Origin: Gordonibacter pamelaeae
GTDB taxonomy: Bacteria > Actinomycetota > Coriobacteriia > Coriobacteriales > Eggerthellaceae
Assembly: GCF_042665095.1 (NCBI RefSeq)
Contig: NZ_JBHTBV010000006.1
Reading direction: 5' to 3' (one strand)
Length of the DNA stretch: 64,000 bases
The notes beneath the pieces were generated by a model that was given only the letters and a program-made list of their open reading frames with translations, had not been told where the DNA came from and did no database searches. The position numbers were made by a program, and so were the translations under genes. Shown here one piece after another: positions 7,254 to 15,307 of this stretch. How positions within the stretch are numbered: position 1 is the stretch's first letter; every line of letters begins with the position of its first letter.

Positions 7254-8483
7254 ATGGGCAATATCGTATCGTATATCCAGGAAAACCAGCGAACGTTCGC
7301 GGAATCACCGTTCAACCCCGTCGACAGCCTCGTGTTCTCCACGCTCTGCTACTTCAACTACGAGGCGTGCGGGCTCGTGGACCCCTCGTCGCCCGAGCGC
7401 GTGCTCCTGCACGACGTGCTGGCGCTCGCCGACTGGCGCACGCTCACGTGCGCAAGCTGGCTGGAGGACGCGAAGGACACGCGCGCGTTCCTGCACGTCC
7501 TCATGGCCAGCCGGCGCTTCCGCGGCGTGGAGCTGGCCTTCTACGCCAACGAGCGCTCGGATGCCGTGGAGAAGCAGTTCTCGGCAACGACGTTCGTCGT
7601 CCCCGGGCGCGTTGCCGCCCAGGCGGAGGGCGCGCCTTACGAGGGACGGGCCTGCGGGATGCGTGCCGGGCGAGACGAGTTCGCCTGCCTGGCGTTCCGC
7701 GGGACCGACGGCAGCTTCGCGGGCTGGAAGGAGGACTTCAACCTCTGCTTCAAGGAGGTCATCCCCTCCCAGCGCGCGGCGGCCGCCTACCTCTCGGGCG
7801 TGGCGTCGGCCGTGGAGGGGCCGCTTGTGGCCTGCGGTCATTCCAAGGGCGGCAACCTCGCCGAGTTCGCGGCGCTCGTGGTCGACGAGGGCGCCTACGC
7901 GCGGCTCGCGGGCGTCTACAACCACGACGGGCCCTCGTTTCTGGACGATCCGTCGCCCCGCATCCACGACGGGCGCTTCGCAACGCTGCTGCACAAGACG
8001 GTTCCCGAGTCCTCCGCGTTCGGCATGATCTTGGAGCGGCGGCCCGACTACCGTGTGGTGCAGTCCTCGGCACTCTCGGTGTTCCAGCACGAGCCGTTCT
8101 CCTGGCAGGTGGACGGCGACGACTTCGTGTACCAGGATGCGCTCAACCGCGCGGCCGTGTTCTTCGACGAGGCGCTGGACGCATGGCTGCGCGGCAAGAC
8201 GCCGGCCGAGCGCGAGCGGTTCATCGACACCATCTACGAGCTGTTCGCCTCCACGGAGGCCAGCACGTGGGCCGAGTTCCAGGAGGGCCTTTTCGCGAAC
8301 ACGCGGCGGTTGCTGGGCTCGGGCACGAAGCTGGACGCCGAGACGAAGAGCTTCATCTGGAAGACGCTCGGCAGCTTGGGTGGCATATTGAAAGACGAGA
8401 CCGTCAGGCGCTTCAGGCCGTCCCCGTCCACCTGGCTGGCGCGGCGGCGCGAGGCGTACGATCGGAAAGGACGAAGGCAATGA
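7254..8483 (+). CDS. Mbeg1-like (DUF2974) alpha/beta-hydrolase
   Basis: A 409-residue protein of the DUF2974/Mbeg1-like family, lipase-like alpha/beta hydrolases of unknown substrate. The N-terminus (NIVSYIQENQRTFAESPFNP, then VDSLVFSTLCYFNYE) is characteristic, and GHSKGGNLAEF near residue 200 holds the nucleophile serine in a GXSXGG elbow. AFRGTDGSFAGWKEDFN upstream matches the lipase-3-like strand, and CLAFRGTD supplies the oxyanion region. No signal peptide is visible. ATG 7254 is chosen as the family start; the frame extends upstream without ribosome-site support. The gene is divergent from the thioesterase and overlaps the following prenyltransferase gene by four bases (ATGA), so the two are co-translated although their functions look unrelated. 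Confidence 0.88.
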   Translation: MGNIVSYIQENQRTFAESPFNPVDSLVFSTLCYFNYEACGLVDPSSPERVLLHDVLALADWRTLTCASWLEDAKDTRAFLHVLMASRRFRGVELAFYANERSDAVEKQFSATTFVVPGRVAAQAEGAPYEGRACGMRAGRDEFACLAFRGTDGSFAGWKEDFNLCFKEVIPSQRAAAAYLSGVASAVEGPLVACGHSKGGNLAEFAALVVDEGAYARLAGVYNHDGPSFLDDPSPRIHDGRFATLLHKTVPESSAFGMILERRPDYRVVQSSALSVFQHEPFSWQVDGDDFVYQDALNRAAVFFDEALDAWLRGKTPAERERFIDTIYELFASTEASTWAEFQEGLFANTRRLLGSGTKLDAETKSFIWKTLGSLGGILKDETVRRFRPSPSTWLARRREAYDRKGRRQ

Positions 8484-9451
8484 GCGAGGTATCGGCAGCG
8501 GGCGGCATCGGGGAAGACGCGGGGCGGCAGGCGCCCTACGGCCGGCTTTCCGCGCGCATGGCGCTGCAGCTGGCCGCGCCGCACACGTGGCCGGCGGCCA
8601 TCCTGCCGGCGCTCGTGGCCGTTGCCGCCGCTGCGGCGGCAACGGGGGGCGTGTCCGTGACGATGGCGTGCGCGCTCCTGACCATCTGCGTGCTCATGCA
8701 GTCGGCCGTGAACACGTTCAACGACTACTACGATTACGTGAAGGGGGCTGATTCCGCCGACGACAACGTGGACCCCACCGATGCCGTGCTCGTGTACAAC
8801 AACGTGAACCCCCGCGCGGCGCTCGCGCTGGCCGTGGGCTTCCTTGCGGCGGCGTTCCTGGTCGGCGCCTATGTGATCTGGATTGCGGGTTGGATACCCC
8901 TCGCCATCGGCGCCGTGGGCGCCGTGGTCGTCGTGCTGTACTCGGCGGGCAGGACGCCCCTCTCCTACCTGCCCGTCGGCGAGCTGGTGAGCGGGTTCGT
9001 CATGGGCGGCCTCATCCCGCTTGCGTGCTACCAGGCGCTTACGGGCACGTTCGACCTGCGGGCGCTTCTGTGGGCCGTGCCCACGGTGCTGGGCGTGGGC
9101 CTCATCATGTTCACGAACAACACCTGCGACGTGGAGAAGGACGTGGAGGCCGGGCGCCGCACGCTGTCCGTGCTGCTGGGCCGCGAGCGGGCGCGCCGGC
9201 TCTACCACGCGGTGCTCCTCGCGTGGATCGCCGCCATCGTGGCGCTCGTGGCCGTGTTCTTCACAGGCGGCCTCGTGGTGGTGCCCTTCATGCTGCTGGC
9301 CGCCTGGCCGCTCGTGGGCGCGCTGCTGAAGAACCCGCTGGCGCCGCCCGCCCGCGTGGGCGCCATGGCGCAGGTGTGCAGCGTGAACGTGGCGCTCGGT
9401 GCGTTCTACGCCGCCGCCATCCTGGCGAGCGGGACCGTGCTCGCCGTGTAG
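8480..9451 (+). CDS. menA: UbiA-family prenyltransferase, probable MenA (menaquinone synthesis)
   Basis: A 323-residue polytopic membrane enzyme. The two Asp-rich motifs that bind Mg-polyprenyl diphosphate are both present: NTFNDYYDYVKGADSADD near residue 75 and NNTCDVEKDVEAGRRTLSV near residue 215. About eight hydrophobic helices follow the family pattern. MenA joins 1,4-dihydroxy-2-naphthoate to a polyprenyl chain, the step that commits to (demethyl)menaquinone, the quinone expected in this anaerobic lineage. The start at 8480 overlaps the previous stop as ATGA. Another UbiA member with a different aromatic acceptor cannot be excluded, since no other men genes are adjacent. Confidence 0.8.
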   Translation: MSEVSAAGGIGEDAGRQAPYGRLSARMALQLAAPHTWPAAILPALVAVAAAAAATGGVSVTMACALLTICVLMQSAVNTFNDYYDYVKGADSADDNVDPTDAVLVYNNVNPRAALALAVGFLAAAFLVGAYVIWIAGWIPLAIGAVGAVVVVLYSAGRTPLSYLPVGELVSGFVMGGLIPLACYQALTGTFDLRALLWAVPTVLGVGLIMFTNNTCDVEKDVEAGRRTLSVLLGRERARRLYHAVLLAWIAAIVALVAVFFTGGLVVVPFMLLAAWPLVGALLKNPLAPPARVGAMAQVCSVNVALGAFYAAAILASGTVLAV

Positions 9452-9519
9452 GAACCGCAGCCGGTTCCGGTGCGCAGGGCGCTATCGGAGCGGCACGTCA
9501 GAATCTAGGAGGAGGCGCT

Positions 9520-9954
9520 ATGGAGATCGTCCGTTTCGCCGTGGGGGCCCTGCTGCTCGTCGCGTCGGCCCTGCTGGCCGTCCAGCTGTGGAACGGCCGC
9601 TGGCAGTTCCTCGTGGCCCGGCCCGAGCGCACGAAGAAGGGCACGTTCTTTCCTGCCGGCACCCGCGAGACGGGCCGGCACCTCTCCTGGGTCATGGTCG
9701 CCTGCTTCGCGGCAGTCGCCACGCTCATGGCCTCCGAGATGGGACGGCTGTCCGGCAGCGCCCTGTTCGCGCAGGCGGGCTTCGTGGTGAGCGGCGTGGC
9801 GCTCGTGGCGTACGGGGCCTTCGTCGTATGGACCGTGGCCTTCCACTGCAAGGCGCACGGCCGCCCCTACTTCGCCGGCGGCTCTTCGCGCCTAGTCGTC
9901 ACCCTCGCAGCCACCTGCGCCGTGCTCACCGCCCTGTCGCTGCTGTTTGCCTGA
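9520..9954 (+). CDS. DUF3784-like small membrane protein, copy 1
   Basis: A 144-residue protein with four predicted transmembrane helices. After the first helix comes WNGRWQFLVARPERTKKGTF, which corresponds to the conserved (K/R)xxxLIAG region of the DUF3784 family. Two further copies follow at 10096 and 11371, sharing the F/L-W-x-G-x-W-x-x-L-(V/I)-A signature. The function of this family is unknown. The start has a strong AGGAGGAGG at 9507-9515, five bases before ATG. It lies 68 bases after the prenyltransferase and may be cotranscribed. Confidence 0.75.
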   Translation: MEIVRFAVGALLLVASALLAVQLWNGRWQFLVARPERTKKGTFFPAGTRETGRHLSWVMVACFAAVATLMASEMGRLSGSALFAQAGFVVSGVALVAYGAFVVWTVAFHCKAHGRPYFAGGSSRLVVTLAATCAVLTALSLLFA

Positions 9955-10095
9955 CGGCACGCCCGCTTTGCGGCTGGCCACAGCTGACCTGCAATGCGAT
10001 TCATGCCGCCCTGCCGATGCTTGATTGCTCGGCGCGCCTCGCAACGGCGCTTCGCTATACTGGTGCGACCGGTTGGACACTGAGAGGGGGGGCCG

Positions 10096-10602
10096 ATGGA
10101 GGAGTTCGGGAAGCACCTGGTGGGAGTCGTGTTCTGGCTCGCGACGTTCGCCCTCTTCGCGGTATTGGGCTGGAAGTTCTGGCATGGGCAGTGGCTGCGG
10201 CTCATCGCCGGCAATAACCTCGTGTCCGACGAGGAGCAGAAAAGCCCCTTTCAGCGCGCCCTCGGGCGCCGCATGGGCGTGGTCATGCTCTGCTGTTGCG
10301 GTTCCCTTGCGGCGCTCGCCGCCTCCTCGTTCGTCGAGGCGGCGGGAGGCCCGTCGGCCGGGGCGGTGTCCGACGCCTTGGTCGCGGCGGGCATAGCCGG
10401 CATCGTCGTTCCCTGCATCTGGGTCGTAGTATGGTCCAATGTCCAAGGGCGCAAGGCACGCTGCGGACAGGAGGGCGCGAGGGAAGATTCCCGGACAGCC
10501 GAGGACCGGAGGCTCGACCGCCTGTCCGGCCGCGTGCTCCTCGCCATTCTGGGAATCTACCTGCTCGTCATGCTGGTCGTGGTTCCCTTGGCAGCCGGCT
10601 GA
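10096..10602 (+). CDS. DUF3784-like small membrane protein, copy 2
   Basis: A 168-residue four-helix membrane protein. The loop after helix 1 reads FWHGQWLRLIAGNNLVSDEE, the closest of the three copies to the DUF3784 consensus (LIAGyNtmSxEE). A hydrophilic loop between helices 3 and 4 (residues about 115-140) is rich in Arg, Glu and Asp. A -10-like TATACT lies at 10056-10061 and GAGAGGGGGG sits just before ATG 10096. Function unknown; conservation of the signature in three neighbours argues for a real but divergent paralogous set. Confidence 0.75.
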   Translation: MEEFGKHLVGVVFWLATFALFAVLGWKFWHGQWLRLIAGNNLVSDEEQKSPFQRALGRRMGVVMLCCCGSLAALAASSFVEAAGGPSAGAVSDALVAAGIAGIVVPCIWVVVWSNVQGRKARCGQEGAREDSRTAEDRRLDRLSGRVLLAILGIYLLVMLVVVPLAAG

Positions 10603-10731
10603 GCGCGGCCTTTCCGGTCGTTGCTCGCCTTCCGCCCCTTCCGCGGGGCGGCCGCACGCTCCTAAGGCGAACGCGTTGGGTTGCGCCGGGACCGTGCAGG
10701 CGGGGCGCGCGGGTGCCGGCACGCCTGCGGG

Positions 10732-11178
10732 CTATTTCGTGATGAGCACCGGCACGGGGGAGGCGTGGAGCACGGCCGTGCTCACGCTGCCGAGCATGCC
10801 CTTGATGGCGCCCAGTCCCCGGCTGCCCATGACGATGAGGCCGCAGGGCTCCTGAGCCGCCTCGCGGACGATGGCCTCCTGGGGCTTCCCGAACGCCACG
10901 CGCAGGTCGACCACGCCCTCGTGCTCCGCGATGCGGTCGGCAACCTGCTCCTTGAGGGCTTCGAGGCTCGCCTTCTCGTCGCCGCCGAGCGACAGCAGCA
11001 CGCCTGCAGCGCGCGCTGCGGCCACGAACGCGGGATCTTCCATTTTCAGAGGATAGCTGACGCTCAGCACCACCACTCGCGTGCCCAGCCCGCATTCAAC
11101 GAGCTCGAGAGCGTCCGCCAATGCACGGTTCGAGGGTGCCGAACCATCGTATGCGACCAAGATCGCTCCGTAACCCAT
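10732..11178 (-). CDS. Universal stress protein (UspA family)
   Basis: A 148-residue cytosolic USP domain. The N-terminal strand MGYGAILVAYDGSAPSNRAL and the C-terminal glycine-rich nucleotide loop GSRGLGAIKGMLGSVST are both present, so this is probably an ATP-binding type. I start at ATG 11178, where the family N-terminus begins; the frame stays open upstream without homology. It is a single gene in opposite orientation, between copies 2 and 3 of the DUF3784-like family. A small GCCCC/GGGGC hairpin (about 10646-10662) lies in the convergent gap downstream. Confidence 0.92.
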   Translation of the reverse strand: MGYGAILVAYDGSAPSNRALADALELVECGLGTRVVVLSVSYPLKMEDPAFVAAARAAGVLLSLGGDEKASLEALKEQVADRIAEHEGVVDLRVAFGKPQEAIVREAAQEPCGLIVMGSRGLGAIKGMLGSVSTAVLHASPVPVLITK

Positions 11179-11317
11179 AGCAGTCCCGCTTTCTCCCGTG
11201 CCCGAGGTCGCGCGAACCCGCAGCCCATCAGGCATCTTGCTCGTTGCCCTCATTCTACCATGCCCGCAATCTCCCGAGAACCCATCGGCAGTCGCCCCTC
11301 CCCTTCGGCAAGAACGC

Positions 11318-11323
11318 TATAAT
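11318..11323 (+). promoter_or_regulatory. -10 element for DUF3784-like copy 3
   Basis: A consensus TATAAT lies 47 bases before ATG 11371. No -35 match is evident at the usual distance. Confidence 0.55.
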
Positions 11324-11370
11324 CAAGCCGAAGGCAACCAAGGGCACGATCCAAGACTGCGAGGTTTCGA

Positions 11371-11907
11371 ATGGATGGCACCACTCTCGCCGCCTTTGCG
11401 GCGGCCGCGGCGGCACTCGTCGCGTTCGCGCTGGCAGCGTTCATGTTCTGGAGGGGGAAGTGGCTGTTCCTCGTGGCGGGAGGCGCCGCAGCCGCCGAGG
11501 AGGCCGAGAGCGCCGCCGGCTGCGGCGGGTCCGAGGCCGGGCCCTCCGGCGCGGGCGGCATCCGCAAGATGGGGCGGCGCATGGCCGTCGTGCTGCTCGC
11601 GGCCTGCGTGCTCGTGGCCACGCTGCTCGCGTTCGAGGGGGCGAAGCTGGCCGGCAACGCCCTGCTCGCCTCGGCGGCCACCTTGGTCAACAACGTGGCG
11701 TTCGTGGCCCTGCTCGTCGCCATGGTGTGGTTCTTCATCGTGCAGCGGCCCGACCGACCCAAGGAGGGCGCCTCCTCGGAGGATTCCCCCATGGCCTCCC
11801 GCGCGCACGCCGCGCGCCTCGATCACCTGCCCCTCGCCACCATCCTGTTCACCCTGGTCGTCATAGCCGTCATCGCCCTCGTGGGCATCTTGTTCGCCGG
11901 GCTGTAG
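11371..11907 (+). CDS. DUF3784-like small membrane protein, copy 3
   Basis: A 178-residue protein with four hydrophobic helices. It begins with an Ala-rich first helix followed by FMFWRGKWLFLVAGGAAA, the same signature as the copies at 9520 and 10096. An Ala/Glu/Gly-rich cytosolic linker (residues about 38-65) replaces the SxEE segment. GAGG at 11360-11363 precedes the start. It converges on gluQ with nine bases between stops. No function is known. Confidence 0.75.
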   Translation: MDGTTLAAFAAAAAALVAFALAAFMFWRGKWLFLVAGGAAAAEEAESAAGCGGSEAGPSGAGGIRKMGRRMAVVLLAACVLVATLLAFEGAKLAGNALLASAATLVNNVAFVALLVAMVWFFIVQRPDRPKEGASSEDSPMASRAHAARLDHLPLATILFTLVVIAVIALVGILFAGL

Positions 11908-11916
11908 GTCGAGCCC

Positions 11917-12858
11917 CTATTCCCAGCGCACCTGCACGAGGTCGGGGAAGGCCGTCGGCAGGGCGGCGAGGTCGAACGTTCCCAGCAGCTCCTCGGGGGT
12001 GGCGGGGTCGCAGGTGGGCGCGAGGCCGGTGAGACCGGCGATATGGCCGATGACGGCGGCGGGCGTCTTGAAGCGCGCGAGCAGCGCGTCGAGGGCGGCG
12101 TCGCGGTCGCGCTTCGAGAGGCGCCGGTCGCGCTCGGCGACGAGCAGCGGGACGTGCGCGTAGTCCGGGTGCGGCAGCCCCAGCAAGCTCTGCAGGTGGA
12201 TTTGCTGCGGCGTCGAGCACAGAAGGTCCACGCCGCGCACCACCGAGCTCACGCCCTGCTCGGCATCGTCCACCACCACGGCCAGCTGGTAGGCGAACGC
12301 CCCGTCCGAGCGGCGCACGAGGAAGTCGCCGCAGTCCTGCACGAGGTTCTGCGCATAGGGGCCCTGCACCTGGTCGGTGAACGCCACCTCCTCGTGGGGC
12401 ACCCGTAGGCGCTGGGCGGGCGTGCGCTCCAGCGCACGCGAGGCGCGCTCTGCAGCGGAAAGCCCCCGGCAGGTGCCCGGGTAGACCGGCTTCTCGCCCC
12501 GATGCGGCGCCGAGGCGGCGTGCAGGTCGGCGCGCGTGCAGAAGCAGGGGTACACGAGCCCGCGCGCGGCCAGCTCGTCGAAGGCGGCGCGATAGGCCTC
12601 CGTGCGGCTGTGCTGGAAGTACGGCCCCTCGTCCCAGGTGAGGCCGAGCGCCTCGAAGTCGCGCTGCACCGCGTCGATGTAGGCGGGCTTCGATCGCTCG
12701 GCGTCGAGGTCCTCGATGCGCAGCACGACCTTCCCGCCCTGCGACTTCGCCACGAGCCAGGCCGCAAGCGCCGCGAACACATTGCCGGCATGCATCCGCC
12801 CCGTCGGCGACGGCGCAAACCGCCCGACGACGGGAGCGGGTGGAGTGACGGCGGTCAT
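11917..12858 (-). CDS. gluQ: Glutamyl-Q tRNA(Asp) synthetase
   Basis: A truncated GluRS paralogue (313 residues; family about 300, against about 470 for GluRS) that attaches glutamate to queuosine in tRNA-Asp. The catalytic signatures are GRFAPSPTGRMHAGN (HIGH-like) at the N-terminus and RRLSKRDRD (KMSKS-like) near residue 240. A zinc site is suggested by CFCTRADL and YPGTC (CxC then Y-x3-C) at residues about 105-130, a feature of the YadB/GluQ family. The anticodon-binding C-terminal half of GluRS is absent. It follows the paaK gene by nine bases and probably ends that operon. A non-canonical GluRS is less likely given the length. Confidence 0.87.
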   Translation of the reverse strand: MTAVTPPAPVVGRFAPSPTGRMHAGNVFAALAAWLVAKSQGGKVVLRIEDLDAERSKPAYIDAVQRDFEALGLTWDEGPYFQHSRTEAYRAAFDELAARGLVYPCFCTRADLHAASAPHRGEKPVYPGTCRGLSAAERASRALERTPAQRLRVPHEEVAFTDQVQGPYAQNLVQDCGDFLVRRSDGAFAYQLAVVVDDAEQGVSSVVRGVDLLCSTPQQIHLQSLLGLPHPDYAHVPLLVAERDRRLSKRDRDAALDALLARFKTPAAVIGHIAGLTGLAPTCDPATPEELLGTFDLAALPTAFPDLVQVRWE

Positions 12859-12867
12859 GCGGGACCC

Positions 12868-14241
12868 CTACTTCCTCAGGTCTTCCACGTGCTTGGCCTT
12901 GCCGGTCGTGCGCTCGATGCCGCCGGGCTCCACCAGCTTAACGCGCACGCCCACCAGAAGCACGCCCTTGAGCCTCTCCTCGATGGAACGGCGCAAGTCC
13001 TCCATCTCCTGGTACGAGTCGGAGAACGCCTCGGGTTTCAGCTCCACGTGCACCGTCATGCGGTCCAGGCCGTTCACCGTCTCCACGACGATGCGGTAGT
13101 GCGGCGTGACGCCCTGGATGCCGGAGAGCACGTCCTCCACCTGGCTCGGGAACACGTTCGTGCCGCGGATGATGAGCATGTCGTCGCAGCGGGCGCGCAC
13201 CTTCTGCATGCGCGCGCTCGTGCGGCCGCAGGCGCAGGGCTCGCATACCACGCGGGTCAGGTCGTGCGTGCGGTAGCGCAGCACGGGGATGGCCTGCTTG
13301 TCGAGCGGCGTGAGCACGAGCTCGCCCATCTCGCCCTCGCCCACCGGCTCGCCGGTCTCGGGGTCCACGACCTCCCACAGGAAATGGTCCTCGGCGATAT
13401 GCTGCATGTCGCGGCTGGCCAGGCACTCGCCCGACACGCCCGGGCCCATGACCTCGGTCAGGCCGTAGTTGTCGGTGCACACGATGTGCATGCGCTCCTC
13501 GATCTCGGCCTTGAGGCCCGGCGGGCAGGGCTCGCCGCCGAACAGGCCCACGCGCAGCGTGGACGCCTCCCAGTCGAAGCCGAGCCGCTCCCCCACCTCG
13601 CACAGGTGCAGCGCGTAGGAGGGCGTGGCGATGAGCACCGTGGTGCCGTAGTCCCCGATCATGGCGATGTGGCGCTCGGTGTTGCCGGAGCCGGCGGGGA
13701 TCATCATGCAGCCGAGCTTCTGGCAGCCGTAATGCAGCCCGAAGCCCCCGGTGAACATGCCGTAGCCGAACGCCATCTGCACGCGGTCGCCGGGTACGAC
13801 GCCCGCCATCTGCGCCAAACGCGCGATGCAGTCGCTCCACACGTCCATGTCGTGGGCGTTGTAGCCCACCACGATGGGCTTGCCGGTCGTGCCGGAGGAC
13901 GCATGCAGCTCCACGACCTCGTCCAGCGGCACGGCGAACAGGCCGTAGGGGAACGTGTCGCGCAGCACGGACTTGTCCGTGAACGGGAGCTTTTGCACGT
14001 CTTCGAGCGTGCGGATGTCGCCCGGGGCCACGCCGAGGGCGTCCATGCGCTCGCGGTACCACGCCACGCGCTCGTAGGTCCAGGCCACCTGGGCCTTAAG
14101 CTTCTCCAGCTGGAGCGCGCGGATCTCCTCGCGCGGCGCGCACTCCCTGGCGCGGTCGTACACGGGCAGGTCGGCGAAGTTGCCAGCACGGGCCGCCGCG
14201 AGGGCGGCCCCCTTCGCAGTCAGGTCGGCCACGGCGCTCAC
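12868..14241 (-). CDS. paaK: Phenylacetate-CoA ligase (arylacetate-CoA ligase), copy 1
   Basis: A 457-residue AMP-forming ligase of the PaaK family. Motifs include ELHASSGTTGKPIVVGYN (P-loop), AFGYGMFTGGFGLHYG, CTDNYGLTEVMGPGVSGEC and the hinge region ARCDDMLIIRGTNVFPSQVE. In anaerobes using indolepyruvate oxidoreductase the enzyme is often encoded beside it and can work in reverse, making ATP from arylacetyl-CoA (known for related clusters, inferred here). I choose the GTG at 14241, which overlaps the ACT gene's stop as GTGA. The protein carries about 25 extra N-terminal residues compared with copy 2 at 20139. Orientation and overlaps place it in the iorA-iorB-ACT-paaK operon. Confidence 0.92.
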   Translation of the reverse strand: MSAVADLTAKGAALAAARAGNFADLPVYDRARECAPREEIRALQLEKLKAQVAWTYERVAWYRERMDALGVAPGDIRTLEDVQKLPFTDKSVLRDTFPYGLFAVPLDEVVELHASSGTTGKPIVVGYNAHDMDVWSDCIARLAQMAGVVPGDRVQMAFGYGMFTGGFGLHYGCQKLGCMMIPAGSGNTERHIAMIGDYGTTVLIATPSYALHLCEVGERLGFDWEASTLRVGLFGGEPCPPGLKAEIEERMHIVCTDNYGLTEVMGPGVSGECLASRDMQHIAEDHFLWEVVDPETGEPVGEGEMGELVLTPLDKQAIPVLRYRTHDLTRVVCEPCACGRTSARMQKVRARCDDMLIIRGTNVFPSQVEDVLSGIQGVTPHYRIVVETVNGLDRMTVHVELKPEAFSDSYQEMEDLRRSIEERLKGVLLVGVRVKLVEPGGIERTTGKAKHVEDLRK

Positions 14242-14696
14242 CGCCCCTCGCCGCACGCGGCGGCAAGGCCGTCGGGGCCGAGGGAGCGCGCCAGGTCGTC
14301 CTGCCCGATGAGCTCCACCGGCTCGCCCGCCAGCAGCTGCTCGGCGCGCGCGAGGTCCTTCACGGACAGCGCGATGTAGGTGGAGATGAGCGAGTAGCTG
14401 TACGTGACGTTGATGCCGCAGTCGGCCATGACGCCCATGACGCGCGCGAGCTCGCCCGGCTCGTCGTTCAGGCGCGCGCACAGCACGTCGGTCGTCGTGG
14501 CGGCGGCGCCCATGTCCACGAGCACGTCCAGCGCGCGCAGGGGGTCGTCCACGATGAAGCGCACGATGCCGTAGTCGCCCGTGTCGGACGCGCTGTAGCC
14601 GCGCACGCTCACGTGCGCGTCCTCGAACGCGTCGAGCACGCGGCGCAGGTGCCCCGGCTGGCTTTCCAGGAACACGCTGATCTGCTGAACGCTCAT
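14238..14696 (-). CDS. ACT-domain protein, copy 1
   Basis: A 152-residue stand-alone protein with two ACT domains (residues 1-70 and 70-140): ISVFLESQPGHLRRVLDAFE and ARLNDEPGELARVMGVMADC. ACT domains bind amino acids; here the ligand may be an aromatic amino acid or arylacetate that regulates the adjacent ligase (inference). The start overlaps the iorB stop as ATGA and its stop overlaps the paaK start as GTGA, so all three are translationally coupled. A paralogue at 19707 accompanies the second ligase. Confidence 0.9.
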   Translation of the reverse strand: MSVQQISVFLESQPGHLRRVLDAFEDAHVSVRGYSASDTGDYGIVRFIVDDPLRALDVLVDMGAAATTTDVLCARLNDEPGELARVMGVMADCGINVTYSYSLISTYIALSVKDLARAEQLLAGEPVELIGQDDLARSLGPDGLAAACGEGR

Positions 14697-15307
14697 GCTT
14701 CCCGCACCTCCTCTTTCTCGTCGGCAGGCAGGGCGAACGCGCGGCCGGCGCGGAACGCCGCCAGGTTCGCCTCCACCGTCTTCGGCGGCACGCGGTCGGC
14801 CACGATGCGCTCCCACGCCTCGAGGGCGAACGGCAGCCGCGTGGACAGCGCGCCCAGCAGCACGACGTTCACCGACTTGGCGCTGCCCGCCTCGCGGGCC
14901 AGCTGGCCCGCCGGGATGAGCGTGGCGCCCAGGTCGGCCAGCGTCTCGCGCGCATGGGCGGGCATGGAGGCGCGCCCGGTGGCCACGGGCAGCGGCTTTA
15001 TGGCCTCGTCGGCCACCAGCAGGTAGCCGTCCTCGGCCAAAAACGGCAGGTTGCGCAGCGCCTCGGTCGTCTCGAACGACACGACGCAGTCGGCCGTTCC
15101 GGGGTCACACACCATGGAGGGCACCTCGTCGCCGAAGCGCACCACGGTGGTCACGGCGCCGCCGCGCTGGGCCATGCCGTGTATCTCCGACACCTTCACC
15201 GACGTGCCGGCCGCAAGCGCCGCATGGGCCAGGAGGTCGGCCGCCAGGATGGTGCCCTGGCCGCCCACGCCGCAGAGCAGGACGGTGGTCGCTTTCGCGT
15301 TACTCAT
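14693..15307 (-). CDS. iorB: Indolepyruvate:ferredoxin oxidoreductase, beta subunit
   Basis: A 204-residue protein of the pyruvate:ferredoxin oxidoreductase gamma-domain family. The N-terminal TTVLLCGVGGQGTILAADLL is diagnostic, as is EIHGMAQRGGAVTTVVRFG. With IorA it oxidatively decarboxylates arylpyruvates to arylacetyl-CoA and reduces ferredoxin. It overlaps iorA by eight bases and the ACT gene by four. Length matches the family. Confidence 0.95.
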   Translation of the reverse strand: MSNAKATTVLLCGVGGQGTILAADLLAHAALAAGTSVKVSEIHGMAQRGGAVTTVVRFGDEVPSMVCDPGTADCVVSFETTEALRNLPFLAEDGYLLVADEAIKPLPVATGRASMPAHARETLADLGATLIPAGQLAREAGSAKSVNVVLLGALSTRLPFALEAWERIVADRVPPKTVEANLAAFRAGRAFALPADEKEEVREA

